Of a stretch of DNA of 64,000 bases, positions 9,413 to 17,149 are shown piece after piece. Source of the DNA: an uncultured Faecalibacterium sp. GTDB lineage: Bacteria > Bacillota > Clostridia > Oscillospirales > Ruminococcaceae. Location: NCBI GenBank assembly GCA_934525735.1, contig CAKSZM010000001.1, positions 57,622 to 121,621 of the forward strand, in the 5' to 3' direction. Made by a program: the position numbers and the translations under genes. Numbering within the stretch: position 1 is the first letter of the stretch; every line of letters starts with the position of its first letter. The notes beneath the pieces were generated by a model that was not told the DNA's origin, made no database searches, and saw nothing but the letters and a program-made list of their open reading frames with translations.

Positions 9413-9478
9413 AAGCAGGACGTTCTACGCGCCTTTTCTTCCGCTTCCGGCGGATTTTCGCGCAGAACACCCTGCTTT
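9413..9478 (-). terminator. Imperfect inverted repeat, possible terminator of the reductase-like gene
   Basis: Arms beginning AGCAGG and ending CCTGCT flank GTTCT/AGAAC and CGCG/CGCG blocks around a purine-rich loop, with mismatches. It lies just past the stop of the minus-strand gene at 9519 and is followed by only a weak T-rich stretch. It may act as a terminator or simply be a folded spacer. Confidence 0.4.
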
Positions 9479-9518
9479 TCCGGATTCATCTCTCTTCTTT
9501 TTGTGCGATACAGAAATT

Positions 9519-10361
9519 TTACAGTTCTGTCAATCCGTAATCCCTCAGACAGCGCCGGATGCCCTGCCGGGTCGTGTCAAAATGGATGCCGCAGTGTTCC
9601 AGTTTTGTCACGTCCATTACAAGGTTGCGGTGCCAGTCTGCTTCTTCGATCCGCACGGTGATGCCAAGTTCCTGCGCAAACTGCTGCGCGGTGCACACCA
9701 TATCCGCATCGTTTCCGCTGCCGAAGTTATACACCCCGCCGGGGAGACTGAGTGCAGGTTCCAGATTGCAGATCACTTGCCGGACATAGGTCACCCCGCG
9801 GAAATCGTTCCGGGAGAACGTTGCCGTTTCCCCCTTCACCGCAGCACGCAGGAGGTTCATCGGCAGATTGCCCCGGATCGGCAGACCGTAACCGGGAAGG
9901 TCATACATCCATGCGGCGCGGAGATGAACCGAGTCCGGGCAGATCTGCAGCACACGCTGCTCTGCTTCCAGTTTATAGCGGCCATACACATTGGAAGGGG
10001 CCAGCTCCAGTGTTTCCGGCAGCGGTCCTGCTTCCGGAACACCTGCGTAGACCTGATCCGAACTGAACGCTGCTAACTTTGCGTGGGTCTTTGCGGCTGC
10101 TTTCGCCAGCCAGACCGGCAGCTGCACGTTTGCACGATATGCCTCTTCCGGATACTGAGCGCAGTAACCGGTGTCCGAGATCGCCGCCGTATGCAGGATC
10201 ACGTCCGGGCAGATCTTTTCGACCTGCTCCATGATTTGCGCTTCGCCGGCCGTCCGGAAAAAGCCTTTGGGCAGCGTGTACAGAGCATCGTTCCGGCTCC
10301 ATTGCTGCAGGATACGGGAACCGACAAATCCGCCTGCACCGGTGACGAGGATCTTTTTCAT
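9519..10361 (-). CDS. RmlD-like NAD(P)-dependent sugar-nucleotide reductase/epimerase family protein
   Basis: This 280-aa protein has an N-terminal Rossmann motif TGAGGFVG (residues 6-13) and a YxxxK-type catalytic pair in YGRYK, so it is an extended short-chain dehydrogenase. It most resembles dTDP-4-dehydrorhamnose reductase-like proteins and S-adenosylmethionine synthetase regulatory-like sugar-nucleotide binders. The ATG at 10361 has AAGGAG 10 nt upstream. No other dTDP-rhamnose genes are nearby, so a rhamnose role is not supported by context. The substrate is unknown. Confidence 0.8.
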   Translation of the reverse strand: MKKILVTGAGGFVGSRILQQWSRNDALYTLPKGFFRTAGEAQIMEQVEKICPDVILHTAAISDTGYCAQYPEEAYRANVQLPVWLAKAAAKTHAKLAAFSSDQVYAGVPEAGPLPETLELAPSNVYGRYKLEAEQRVLQICPDSVHLRAAWMYDLPGYGLPIRGNLPMNLLRAAVKGETATFSRNDFRGVTYVRQVICNLEPALSLPGGVYNFGSGNDADMVCTAQQFAQELGITVRIEEADWHRNLVMDVTKLEHCGIHFDTTRQGIRRCLRDYGLTEL

Positions 10362-10440
10362 TGCAGAGTTACTCCTTTTTCGTTTGGAAACAAAAAGCGC
10401 CTGGGAGCACCGCAGCTTCCGGGCAGCTTCTGCTACAGGG

Positions 10441-10746
10441 TCAGACAAAAAATTCCAGTACAAAAACCACCGCGCAGCAGGCCACCGAAACCTGAAACAG
10501 GCTTGCGCCGAACCATGCTGCAGCGATGCCCACCACCAGTGCCATGGCGCCGGCCGCAGGGCTCTGTGTCGCGTTGACGATGGCCGGAAAGGTCATGACT
10601 GCCAGCGTAACATACGGTACATAGTATAAAAAAGACTGGACGAAGCGGTTCTTGATGGGCTTGCGGATCAGCGTAAGCGGCAGGATGCGGATTGCATAGG
10701 ACACCAGTGCCATGACCGCAATGTAGATATAATTATTGTGCGTCAT
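10441..10746 (-). CDS. azlD: AzlD family branched-chain amino acid transport protein
   Basis: A 101-aa membrane protein with about four hydrophobic segments, of the AzlD family. It is the small partner of AzlC in exporters of branched-chain amino acids and their analogues. The conserved AIRILPLTLIR segment follows the first helix. The ATG at 10746 lies inside the 3' end of azlC (14-bp overlap), so the two are translated as a pair. Substrate range is inferred from family. Confidence 0.9.
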   Translation of the reverse strand: MTHNNYIYIAVMALVSYAIRILPLTLIRKPIKNRFVQSFLYYVPYVTLAVMTFPAIVNATQSPAAGAMALVVGIAAAWFGASLFQVSVACCAVVFVLEFFV

Positions 10747-11521
10747 GCTCTGCCTCCTGTTCCTCCGTATTGACCGGGAAAAGCACCGCTGCTGCACTGG
10801 AAATGAGTACCGTGAGCAGGATGGTGCGGGTTCCCTCCGAAAGCGCGGAGATGCCCGGCAGATAGTTGCACACAAAACTCAGTGCAAAGCTGATGGCCAC
10901 CAATGCTGCCACAACTTTGCTCTTGCGGGCCGGCGGGATGATGATGGCCAGAAACATGCCGTACAAAGCCACACTCAGCGCGCTGACTGCCCGCAGCGGC
11001 AGCAGATTGCCTGCGATGATACCCAGTGCTGTACCGGTCGCCCATGCGGGTGCGGCCAGCAGGATGGCACCGTAGGTATAATACGGGTTCAGACTGCCCG
11101 GCCGGGCAATGGTGATGCCGAACAATTCATCCGTCACATCATAGCCGATGACCAGCCGGTGCCAGAAGGGCGTGCCCGGCGCAAACCGCTGGGCAAGCGC
11201 GCAGCTCATGAGCAGATAGCGCGCATTGGCGATCAGGGTGATGACCGCCACCTCCAGACAACTTGCGTTTGCCATAATGATCGCAAACGCTGCATACTCG
11301 CCTGCCGAAGCGTTGTTCAGCAGGCTGACAAGGAACCCCTGAAACGGGGTGAATCCTGCCCGCCTGGCCGCAATGCCAAGCGAGAACGAGACTGCAAAAT
11401 AACCCAGAGCAATGGGCACGCCGTCGCGCATTCCTTCGCAGAAGATCTTGCGGCTGAAAGCCCAGATCGGCTTTTTTGCACTGACAAGTTCCGGGTCAAG
11501 GAACTTTGATTCCGTCTCCAT
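10733..11521 (-). CDS. azlC: AzlC family branched-chain amino acid exporter, large subunit
   Basis: A 262-aa membrane protein with the AzlC N-terminal pattern GMRDGVPIALGYFAVSFSLG and multiple later transmembrane helices. With AzlD it forms an exporter of branched-chain amino acids. AAAGGAG precedes the ATG by 11 nt. A TATAAT at 11562-11567 on the same strand is a plausible -10 but its -35 is poor. No regulator (Lrp/AzlB) is next to the pair. Confidence 0.93.
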   Translation of the reverse strand: METESKFLDPELVSAKKPIWAFSRKIFCEGMRDGVPIALGYFAVSFSLGIAARRAGFTPFQGFLVSLLNNASAGEYAAFAIIMANASCLEVAVITLIANARYLLMSCALAQRFAPGTPFWHRLVIGYDVTDELFGITIARPGSLNPYYTYGAILLAAPAWATGTALGIIAGNLLPLRAVSALSVALYGMFLAIIIPPARKSKVVAALVAISFALSFVCNYLPGISALSEGTRTILLTVLISSAAAVLFPVNTEEQEAEHDAQ

Positions 11522-11613
11522 GTTGACTGATGCTCCTTTCCTATTCCAAACACCAGAGTCTATTATACTCCGCCCGGGCAGGATAGAAAAGAGCTTTTCG
11601 GGTTATTTCGCGC

Positions 11614-11650
11614 GCAAAAAAGAGAACGCTGCCGTTTTGCGGCAGCGTTC
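11614..11650 (-). terminator. Rho-independent terminator of the SPOCS/LysM gene
   Basis: A perfect 11-bp stem (11624-11634 with 11640-11650) with a five-base loop is followed on the minus strand by TCTTTTTTG. It lies directly after the stop at 11661 and separates this gene from azlCD. Confidence 0.9.
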
Positions 11651-11660
11651 TTCGGTCATT

Positions 11661-13181
11661 TTACACACTGGGCACCAAAAAGTGCTGTGCCTGCGGCAAT
11701 GTCTGTGTGTCAGCGTCCAGCCCGTTGGCAGCCAGCATCTGTGCAGGAGAAACATGAAACCGCCGGGCGATGTCAAAGGGCTTTTCCCCTTCCTGCGCGT
11801 AATAGATGCGCAGGGCGATCTCCGGATTCGCTGCAGTCAAAGCCTCACCAAGAGAGACCTCGCCGATCGCGGTGAACGCTTTCCGGCAGAGGACCGCCCC
11901 CTCTGCCCGGGCTGTCACAGTTACGTCCAGCGTCCCGCCTGCGCAGCTGCACTGGACGTTTTCCGTGCTCAGCCAGCACTCCGGGAAAAGTTCTGTGCCC
12001 GGCGATACTTCTGCCGGAAGCGGAAAACGCAGTTCCAGCGGCTTTTCATAGCTTTCCAGCTCGGCAAGGCTGTTCTCGGCAAAGGCTGTGGCAACCGCCC
12101 GCACCGTCAGCTCCGGCCTGCCGTCCCGCCAGTCGATCTGCACAGGACCATAGGAAACGAAACAGGCACGCAGCTGTGCACCCGCATCCGGAAGCGGGCC
12201 TGCCGCCGAAGCAGAGGAAGTTTCATTCAGCAGACAGGCCAGATCATCCACAGCCAGTTCCTGCGGGGTGAAATTCGTCTCGTACCGGGTGGAAAATGCA
12301 TCTGCCGCCGTCTGCAGCTGAAACGGCCGCCAGGCATGCAGGTGCATCATCACGTTTGCCGTCAACTGGCTGCCGGCATCCTGCTCTCCCTCTGAAACGG
12401 AGAAGCCGACAGGCTCCAGAACACACAGGCATTTGCAGTCCTCCGCGATGCCGTCCAGATCTACGACCTGCTGGAACGGCAGCGCCGCTGCCTGACTCTG
12501 CAAAGAGGTCTCCCCTTCGGCACGCCACGCGCACGATGCCCGGATCTCGCCTTTGACCACGGCTTTTCCGGTCAGAAGCTTTACCTCCCGTACCGCAGCG
12601 GTTCCGGTGATGTCCAACACTGCGGCCGGTGGCTTTGCGAACACCAGTTCACCTTCGGCCGTGACCAGCTTTTCCAGAACCGCCACGCTGCGCACGCCGC
12701 TGACCGTCTGCAGCCGCTGCTCAATGTTCCCGTCCGCCAGCGCGGTGATGACCTCGGAGTTGTTCTGCGTGTGAAGGGAGACGACCAGCCCGAACGCACC
12801 GCGCACTTCGATGCGGCGGGGCGTCACTGCCCGGCAGTTGAGGTATTCGGTCTGGCCCTCGACCATGGCTGCCCAGGATGTGGAATCAGCTTCCGGCGTT
12901 TCCAGCTGTTTTGTGAAAGGCAGCTTCTGCTCTGTCTGGCAAAGACCCGTCCCGTCTTCGCCCTGATAAAACACGACACAGCGCAGATAGCCCTCCAGCG
13001 TCAGCCGACCGGGCTGCAGCCGTTTTTGCAGAACGACCGGTTTTGCAAAGCATTTGACCAGCTTGAACACCGGCGGAAGATAGTCTGAGATAAGGATCTC
13101 GGTCTCAAGCGGGAGTTCGGCTTTCATCGTGCAGTCAGCCCCCGCCTGCGGCAATGTATCCCGAAAGATCTTCAGTTCCAT
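11661..13181 (-). CDS. SPOCS (DUF3794) and LysM domain protein, SipL-like
   Basis: This 506-aa protein has several repeated beta-rich SPOCS/DUF3794 segments through most of its length and a C-terminal LysM domain (about residues 458-505: YYAQEGEKPFDIARRF, then a LxANGL core). The same architecture is found in SipL, which tethers the spore coat/cortex scaffold by binding SpoIVA in Clostridioides. There is no signal peptide or membrane helix, as expected for a mother-cell coat protein. A promoter resembling the mother-cell sigma-E consensus lies upstream at 13216-13244, and a strong terminator follows. It is therefore probably an independently transcribed sporulation gene. The coat role is inferred; direct SpoIVA binding is not shown here. 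Confidence 0.85.
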   Translation of the reverse strand: MELKIFRDTLPQAGADCTMKAELPLETEILISDYLPPVFKLVKCFAKPVVLQKRLQPGRLTLEGYLRCVVFYQGEDGTGLCQTEQKLPFTKQLETPEADSTSWAAMVEGQTEYLNCRAVTPRRIEVRGAFGLVVSLHTQNNSEVITALADGNIEQRLQTVSGVRSVAVLEKLVTAEGELVFAKPPAAVLDITGTAAVREVKLLTGKAVVKGEIRASCAWRAEGETSLQSQAAALPFQQVVDLDGIAEDCKCLCVLEPVGFSVSEGEQDAGSQLTANVMMHLHAWRPFQLQTAADAFSTRYETNFTPQELAVDDLACLLNETSSASAAGPLPDAGAQLRACFVSYGPVQIDWRDGRPELTVRAVATAFAENSLAELESYEKPLELRFPLPAEVSPGTELFPECWLSTENVQCSCAGGTLDVTVTARAEGAVLCRKAFTAIGEVSLGEALTAANPEIALRIYYAQEGEKPFDIARRFHVSPAQMLAANGLDADTQTLPQAQHFLVPSV

Positions 13182-13215
13182 GCAGTGTACCCCTTTCCCT
13201 GTCCGTCTCTATCAA

Positions 13216-13244
13216 AAGGTATGCACACTCTGGCTCGGATATGC
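13216..13244 (-). promoter_or_regulatory. Sigma-E-like promoter of the SPOCS/LysM gene
   Basis: On the minus strand GCATATC and CATACCTT are separated by 14 bp. This matches 6 of 7 and 7 of 8 positions of the Bacillus sigma-E consensus (KMATATT-N14-CATACAHT). The predicted leader is about 28 nt with AAAGGGG before the ATG. It abuts the terminator of the upstream decarboxylase. Confidence 0.55.
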
Positions 13245-13278
13245 AAAAGAGCACGGTGCCGCATGTGCACCGTGCTCT
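13244..13278 (-). terminator. Terminator of the SCIFF/decarboxylase operon
   Basis: A 12-bp stem (13248-13259 with 13267-13278) with a 7-base loop is followed on the minus strand by TTTT. It lies 11 bp after the decarboxylase stop. Confidence 0.88.
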
Positions 13279-13288
13279 CAGGATCAGT

Positions 13289-14707
13289 TTAAATTTCGCG
13301 GAGGACCGAGATGGTTTTGATGCCATATCGTTTCATCAGTTCCACTGCCGCAGGCGAGACGACCTCACCGCTGACCACAATGGGGATCGCCGGCGGGCAG
13401 GAAACTGTCGGCATCACGCAGACGCGCCCCGCAGCCTGCTCTGCCGGGATCATCTCCTGCGGGGCGAATACCGCCTGCCGGATCGCGCAGTGGGCTGCAA
13501 GGCTCTGTTCCAGCGCCCGGAACCCGTCTGCCGTCTGTTCCGGAACCGGAATCGGGCCGGGAATCGTTTCCGCGATACTGCGGACGGCAGCCGTCAGACG
13601 CTCGAAGTCCTGCGGAGGATTCTCCGGTGTGAACATCAGCACCACATAGCGGGGGTCGGCATACTCGCACTCGATCTGCGCACTGCGCAGCCGGCCGGCC
13701 AGTTCCTGCCCGGTCAGACCCAGTGCCGCAGCATCCAGCGTTACCTTGAGCGGCTCGCTTTCCAGGGCCAGCGGCACAGGACAATATTTTGCCGCAGCCG
13801 CTTCGTTCAGCTCCCGGCGCAGCCGGGTCAGATAGCCGCAGCACTGCATCAGCCGCAGCGGATATCCCTCGGAAAGAACGCGGTTGCACTGATCCAGCGA
13901 CTGCAGGATCAGATAAGACGGGCTGGTGGAGCCGAACAACGCCAGCGCATGGCGCACGGCAGCTTCATCCTGTACCGGAGCGTTCGCGCCAAGATGCAGG
14001 TAGGCTCCGCCCGTGACCACCGGCAGCGTTTTGTGGCCGGAGTCGCAGCACATAGCCGCGCCCAGCTCGATGGGATGCTTCGATCCCTGCGGAAGAAACC
14101 GAAGATAGGCCCCGTGAGCATTGTCCACCAGCAGCGGCACCCCGGACGCATGACAGACCCCGGCCAGCGCAGCGATATCCTGCATTCCGCCGAGATAATC
14201 CGGGCTGGTGACATAGACGCCGAAGGGCTTTTTGCCCTGCCGTTCCATTGCCTGAAGTTCCTGCTTCAGCCGCCCGGCGGAAACAGGACAGCTGCACAGC
14301 GCCCCGGCATCTTCCTGCGCAGGCCAGAGCCACCGGATATCAAAATCCAGCAGCGCAGCAGCATAGAGCAGCGCCTTGTGAGCGTTGCGTGCTGCCAGCA
14401 GCACCGGGCGACCGCCGGTCTTTGGAGCGGCCTGCAGCGCAAGAAAGAGCATGGCGCGGATGCACTGGGAGGAGCCTTCTGTGCTATAGAAGGTATGTGA
14501 TGTACCAAAAAGCTTTGTGGCATTGGCTTCGCTCTCTGCAATGATGCCCTCGGCTTCATACAGCTCATCTGCACCGCTGATTTCGGTGATATCCCACGGC
14601 TCAAAGCCCAGAATCTTCTGTCCCTTGTGGCCGGGCATATGCAGCCGGGAGGTGCCGGACTGCGCATACCGGCGCACAAAATCCACAATGGGCGTGGTCA
14701 TGCTCAT
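13289..14707 (-). CDS. Orn/Lys/Arg decarboxylase family PLP enzyme
   Basis: This 472-aa fold-type I PLP enzyme resembles the short Firmicutes YaaO/SpeA-type amino acid decarboxylases. The PLP lysine lies in DSGHKTLPVVTGGAYLH, the N-terminal substrate-entry motif is LHMPGHKG, and the C-terminal third is the Orn/Lys/Arg decarboxylase C domain. It would make cadaverine, putrescine or agmatine. The ATG overlaps the stop of the SCIFF maturase gene by 4 bp (a second ATG follows two codons later), so translation of the two is coupled. YaaO itself sits in other contexts, so this coupling is noteworthy. Substrate cannot be decided from sequence alone. Confidence 0.88.
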   Translation of the reverse strand: MSMTTPIVDFVRRYAQSGTSRLHMPGHKGQKILGFEPWDITEISGADELYEAEGIIAESEANATKLFGTSHTFYSTEGSSQCIRAMLFLALQAAPKTGGRPVLLAARNAHKALLYAAALLDFDIRWLWPAQEDAGALCSCPVSAGRLKQELQAMERQGKKPFGVYVTSPDYLGGMQDIAALAGVCHASGVPLLVDNAHGAYLRFLPQGSKHPIELGAAMCCDSGHKTLPVVTGGAYLHLGANAPVQDEAAVRHALALFGSTSPSYLILQSLDQCNRVLSEGYPLRLMQCCGYLTRLRRELNEAAAAKYCPVPLALESEPLKVTLDAAALGLTGQELAGRLRSAQIECEYADPRYVVLMFTPENPPQDFERLTAAVRSIAETIPGPIPVPEQTADGFRALEQSLAAHCAIRQAVFAPQEMIPAEQAAGRVCVMPTVSCPPAIPIVVSGEVVSPAAVELMKRYGIKTISVLREI

Positions 14708-16155
14708 TCGCAGGCTTCGCCGTCAGCGCAGGCATTGCAGGTGCTGCCCAACTCGATGGGCACTTCGATGCCCTTTGCCGCCAGCTCCTGATTCTCGGCC
14801 ACCTTGATCATGATAGCGCACTCCATGCGCTTACGGAACAGCTCGCAGCCGTACTCATACACGCCGGTGATGTCGCCGGTAGCATGGTAGGAGTTAGCTG
14901 CGCAGCCGCCGGAGCAGTAAAGCTTTGCCCAGCAGTCCTGGCACTCCTTGCGGGCGTAAGCGTTGCAGTGCTTGAACTTGTCGCGTACTTCGGTGTTGGT
15001 GACGCCCTTCCAGATGTCACCCATCAGATACTTCGGGTCACCCACAAACTGGTGGCAGGGGTACAGATCGCCCCAGGGGGTCACGGCCATATACTCGGTG
15101 CCGGAACCACAGCCCGAAATGCGCTTATAGATGCAGGGGCCGCCGGTCAGGTCGATCATATAATGATAGAAGGTAAAGCCCCGGCCCTCGCGGTCGCGCT
15201 TGATCATCTCTTTGGCGAGGATCTCGTACTGCTCCTTCAGGATGGGCAGATCCTCCTCGGTCAGGGCGCTGGCCTCGCCGGGCTTGGACACCACAGGCTC
15301 CATGCTCAGCTCGGTAAAACCGAGGTCGGCCATGTGGAAGATATCGTTGGTGAAGTCAGTATTATAGTGGGTGTAAGTGCCGCGCATGTAGTAGCCCTTG
15401 TCGCCGCGCTTCTTCACAAACTCCTGGAACTTGGGCACGATGGTATCGTAGCTGCCGTGGCCGGCGTAGTCCTTGCGGAAGCGGTCGTGGACTTCCTTGC
15501 GGCCGTCCAGACTCAGCACAACGTTGTGGCATTCCTTGTTGCAGAAATCGATCACATCATCGTCGATCAGCATACCATTGGTGGTCATGGTGAAGCGGAA
15601 GTTCTTGTTGTGGATCTTTTCCTGCTCGCGGCAGTAGGCCACCAGCTTTTTGACCATATCGAAGTTCATCAGCGGTTCGCCGCCGAAGAAGTCCACTTCC
15701 AGATTGCGGCGGGTGCCGGAGTTCTCGATGAGGAAATCCATGGCGCGCTTGCCCACTTCAAAGCTCATGAGGGCACGGTCGCCCTGATAGCGGCCCTGCG
15801 AAGCAAAGCAGTAAGAGCAGTTCAGGTTGCAGGTGTGCGCCACATGCAGGCACAGAGCCTTGACCACGGTGTTGCGGTTCTTGAAGTCGAAGGCCATATC
15901 CCGGTAGACGTCAGGACTCCAGAGTTTTCCGGCTTCCTTCAGGGCGGTGACATCCTCGATGCACTGGCGAAGATCTTCTTCGGTCACGTCCTCACGGTCG
16001 CCGTATTTTGCCATCATGGCCGAAACGATCTCGTCGGCGGTGTGCTCCGGATACATGGCGATGACGTCATACGCCACATCATCCACCACATGCACCGAGC
16101 CGCTGCAGGTATCCAGCACGATGTTATAGCCGTTCAATTGATACTGATGTACCAT
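14704..16155 (-). CDS. scfB: Thioether cross-link-forming SCIFF peptide maturase (radical SAM/SPASM)
   Basis: This radical SAM enzyme installs Cys thioether bridges in the SCIFF peptide encoded just upstream. The CxxxCxxC motif for the SAM-binding 4Fe-4S cluster is C109, C113, C116 (TCNLNCSYC). A SPASM region rich in cysteine (about 330-455, including CQDCWAKLYCSGGC) should bind two auxiliary clusters. The N-terminal about 90 residues form the peptide-recognition part. Start 16155 (MVHQYQLNGYN) is preferred over an ATG four codons upstream because GGAG sits 6 nt before it and family members start this way; the protein is then 483 aa. It follows the peptide gene after an attenuator and is coupled to the decarboxylase downstream. 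Confidence 0.96.
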   Translation of the reverse strand: MVHQYQLNGYNIVLDTCSGSVHVVDDVAYDVIAMYPEHTADEIVSAMMAKYGDREDVTEEDLRQCIEDVTALKEAGKLWSPDVYRDMAFDFKNRNTVVKALCLHVAHTCNLNCSYCFASQGRYQGDRALMSFEVGKRAMDFLIENSGTRRNLEVDFFGGEPLMNFDMVKKLVAYCREQEKIHNKNFRFTMTTNGMLIDDDVIDFCNKECHNVVLSLDGRKEVHDRFRKDYAGHGSYDTIVPKFQEFVKKRGDKGYYMRGTYTHYNTDFTNDIFHMADLGFTELSMEPVVSKPGEASALTEEDLPILKEQYEILAKEMIKRDREGRGFTFYHYMIDLTGGPCIYKRISGCGSGTEYMAVTPWGDLYPCHQFVGDPKYLMGDIWKGVTNTEVRDKFKHCNAYARKECQDCWAKLYCSGGCAANSYHATGDITGVYEYGCELFRKRMECAIMIKVAENQELAAKGIEVPIELGSTCNACADGEACE

Positions 16156-16180
16156 TTTACTCTCCATTCCAAATTACACA

Positions 16181-16208
16181 AAAAAATGCCGCCCGGCAAA
16201 GGCGGCAT
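16181..16208 (-). terminator. Attenuator hairpin between the SCIFF peptide and its maturase
   Basis: An 8-bp GC-rich stem (16186-16193 with 16201-16208) followed on the minus strand by TTTTTT lies 15 bp after the peptide stop and 25 bp before the maturase ATG. With only one promoter seen upstream, it is likely a leaky terminator that keeps the peptide in excess over the enzyme. Confidence 0.75.
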
Positions 16209-16222
16209 AGGGTTTGCAGAAA

Positions 16223-16369
16223 TTACTTGTTGCTGTTCTCGCACTGCTGGTTAGCCACGCCGCAGGAGGTCTTGCATGCGGACTGGCAGGAAGTCTGGCA
16301 CTCGCCGCAGCCGCCGGTCTTGACGCTCTTGGTCAGGTCACGAGTAGCAATGGTCTTGATACGTTCCAT
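16223..16369 (-). CDS. scfA: SCIFF ranthipeptide precursor (six cysteines in forty-five residues)
   Basis: This 48-aa gene encodes the near-universal Clostridia RiPP precursor SCIFF. The leader is residues 1-20 and the core holds C21, C24, C28, C32, C36 and C43 (CGECQTSCQSAC...KTSCG). The maturase links these cysteines to acceptor residues, commonly Thr, through thioether bridges. GAGAGG lies 9 nt before the ATG. Its own strong promoter is at 16439-16467, followed by a roughly 60-nt leader containing a small CCGG-T6-CCGG hairpin. No dedicated transporter or protease is adjacent. The biological role of SCIFF is still unsettled; signalling roles are reported for related ranthipeptides. Confidence 0.96.
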   Translation of the reverse strand: MERIKTIATRDLTKSVKTGGCGECQTSCQSACKTSCGVANQQCENSNK

Positions 16370-16438
16370 AATAGAAAACCTCTCTAACTCTCAAAATTCA
16401 CCGCACCGGAAAAAACCGGCACGCATTTATCTTTTCAT

Positions 16439-16467
16439 ATGATAACACGCAAGGCGGATTCTGTCAA
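16439..16467 (-). promoter_or_regulatory. Sigma-A promoter of the SCIFF operon
   Basis: On the minus strand a perfect TTGACA and TATCAT are 17 bp apart. The transcript start would be near 16432, about 63 nt before the peptide ATG. Confidence 0.85.
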
Positions 16468-16540
16468 GATTTTTGTATCGTGAAATCAACATTGTGTATG
16501 GGGCCGGGAGTTTCTCTGAGGGCCGTCCGCTGGGGTGGGA

Positions 16541-16643
16541 CCCTATTGCCGCAGAGCGGCAATAGGGCGGGCGATGGAATGCAACAGCAACGACCGCTGC
16601 CAGCGGCAGAAACAGGAAGTTGCTGTTGGGGCAGCGGCCAGCT
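16541..16643. repeat. Folded GC-rich intergenic element with nested inverted repeats
   Basis: The gap between the SCIFF promoter and the DUF2508-like gene (16468-16731) has no credible gene. It starts with a perfect 12-bp inverted repeat around a 3-base loop (16541-16552 with 16556-16567). A second 10-bp pair, CAACAGCAAC at 16582-16591 and GTTGCTGTTG at 16619-16628, encloses a CCGCTGCC/GCGGCAG pair and is followed by GGGCAGCGG. It could be a small structured RNA, a mobile repeat of the genome, or a terminator region for the gene at 16732. I do not recognise it as a known RNA family. Confidence 0.5.
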
Positions 16644-16731
16644 GGATGCAAGGCTCGACCAAGAGCCGACGCATACGCTGGGAGCCGCAACCCGTCCCCG
16701 ATTCGTGTCCGAAGAGAAAGCTACCGCCCCC

Positions 16732-17016
16732 TCACCACTGCGGCTGATACTTTGTCAGAACGGTGTGCAGGCCAAGCTCCCGTGCGCGGGACAGTAAGTA
16801 CCGGTAGCGGCACAGCAGCGCCTGCCGTTCATAGATGCGCTGCTCGATCAGATCCGTATCCACCTCAAGGTCGAACATCATCTCGTTGCGTTTCAGGCAG
16901 AACAGGCACTCCTTGAGTTCCTCCTCCAGTTCCGGGTGGTAGCGTTCGTGCTCGTCGTCCCGCGGAATGCGGGGTGAAAGCAGGGTCTGGGTGTTTTGTG
17001 TGGTTCGTTCCGTCAT
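16732..17016 (-). CDS. DUF2508-like (YaaL-type) small protein
   Basis: This 94-aa charged, helical protein has the pattern LEEELKECLFCLKRNEMMFD followed by TDLIEQRIYE and RYRYLLSRARELG, which resembles the DUF2508/YaaL family of short Firmicutes proteins. The function is unknown. The ATG at 17016 was chosen over an upstream ATG because AAGGAGG lies 7 nt before it. A site resembling a sigma-E promoter lies about 45 bp upstream (17061-17090), which would make it a sporulation gene. It stands alone, with a terminator on its upstream side. Confidence 0.7.
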   Translation of the reverse strand: MTERTTQNTQTLLSPRIPRDDEHERYHPELEEELKECLFCLKRNEMMFDLEVDTDLIEQRIYERQALLCRYRYLLSRARELGLHTVLTKYQPQW

Positions 17017-17060
17017 AGGCCATCCTCCTTCTTTTCTGTGCTCTAAGGTTTGCACATTTC

Positions 17061-17090
17061 AGTATATGAGGATGTGTGCGCGGAATATGC
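17061..17090 (-). promoter_or_regulatory. Sigma-E-like promoter of the DUF2508-like gene
   Basis: On the minus strand GCATATT (a full match to KMATATT) and CATATACT (7 of 8 to CATACAHT) are separated by 15 bp, 1 bp longer than the usual spacer. The transcript would start near 17053, 37 nt before the ATG. No good sigma-A site is visible in this gap. Confidence 0.5.
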
Positions 17091-17110
17091 CGGATTACGA
17101 GACAGAACAG

Positions 17111-17146
17111 CAGCCGCCCCCATCTGAGTCCAAAAAGGGGCGGCTG
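17111..17146 (-). terminator. Terminator of the orphan membrane/coiled-coil gene
   Basis: A 10-bp GC-rich stem (17111-17120 with 17137-17146) lies immediately after the stop at 17150. It has a T-rich loop and a weak pyrimidine tail. Confidence 0.65.
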
Positions 17147-17149
17147 TTA

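Noticed and set aside
9249-9470. Longer N-terminus for the NCS2 permease and a possible purine riboswitch
   Set aside because: A TTTACA-N17-TATAAT promoter lies inside that stretch, so it is not transcribed as part of the gene, and the remaining leader is too short for a purine aptamer.
16427-16690. An 87-codon minus-strand frame over the SCIFF promoter region
   Set aside because: It runs through the folded element and the TTGACA/TATCAT promoter, has no ribosome site and shows no protein-like pattern.
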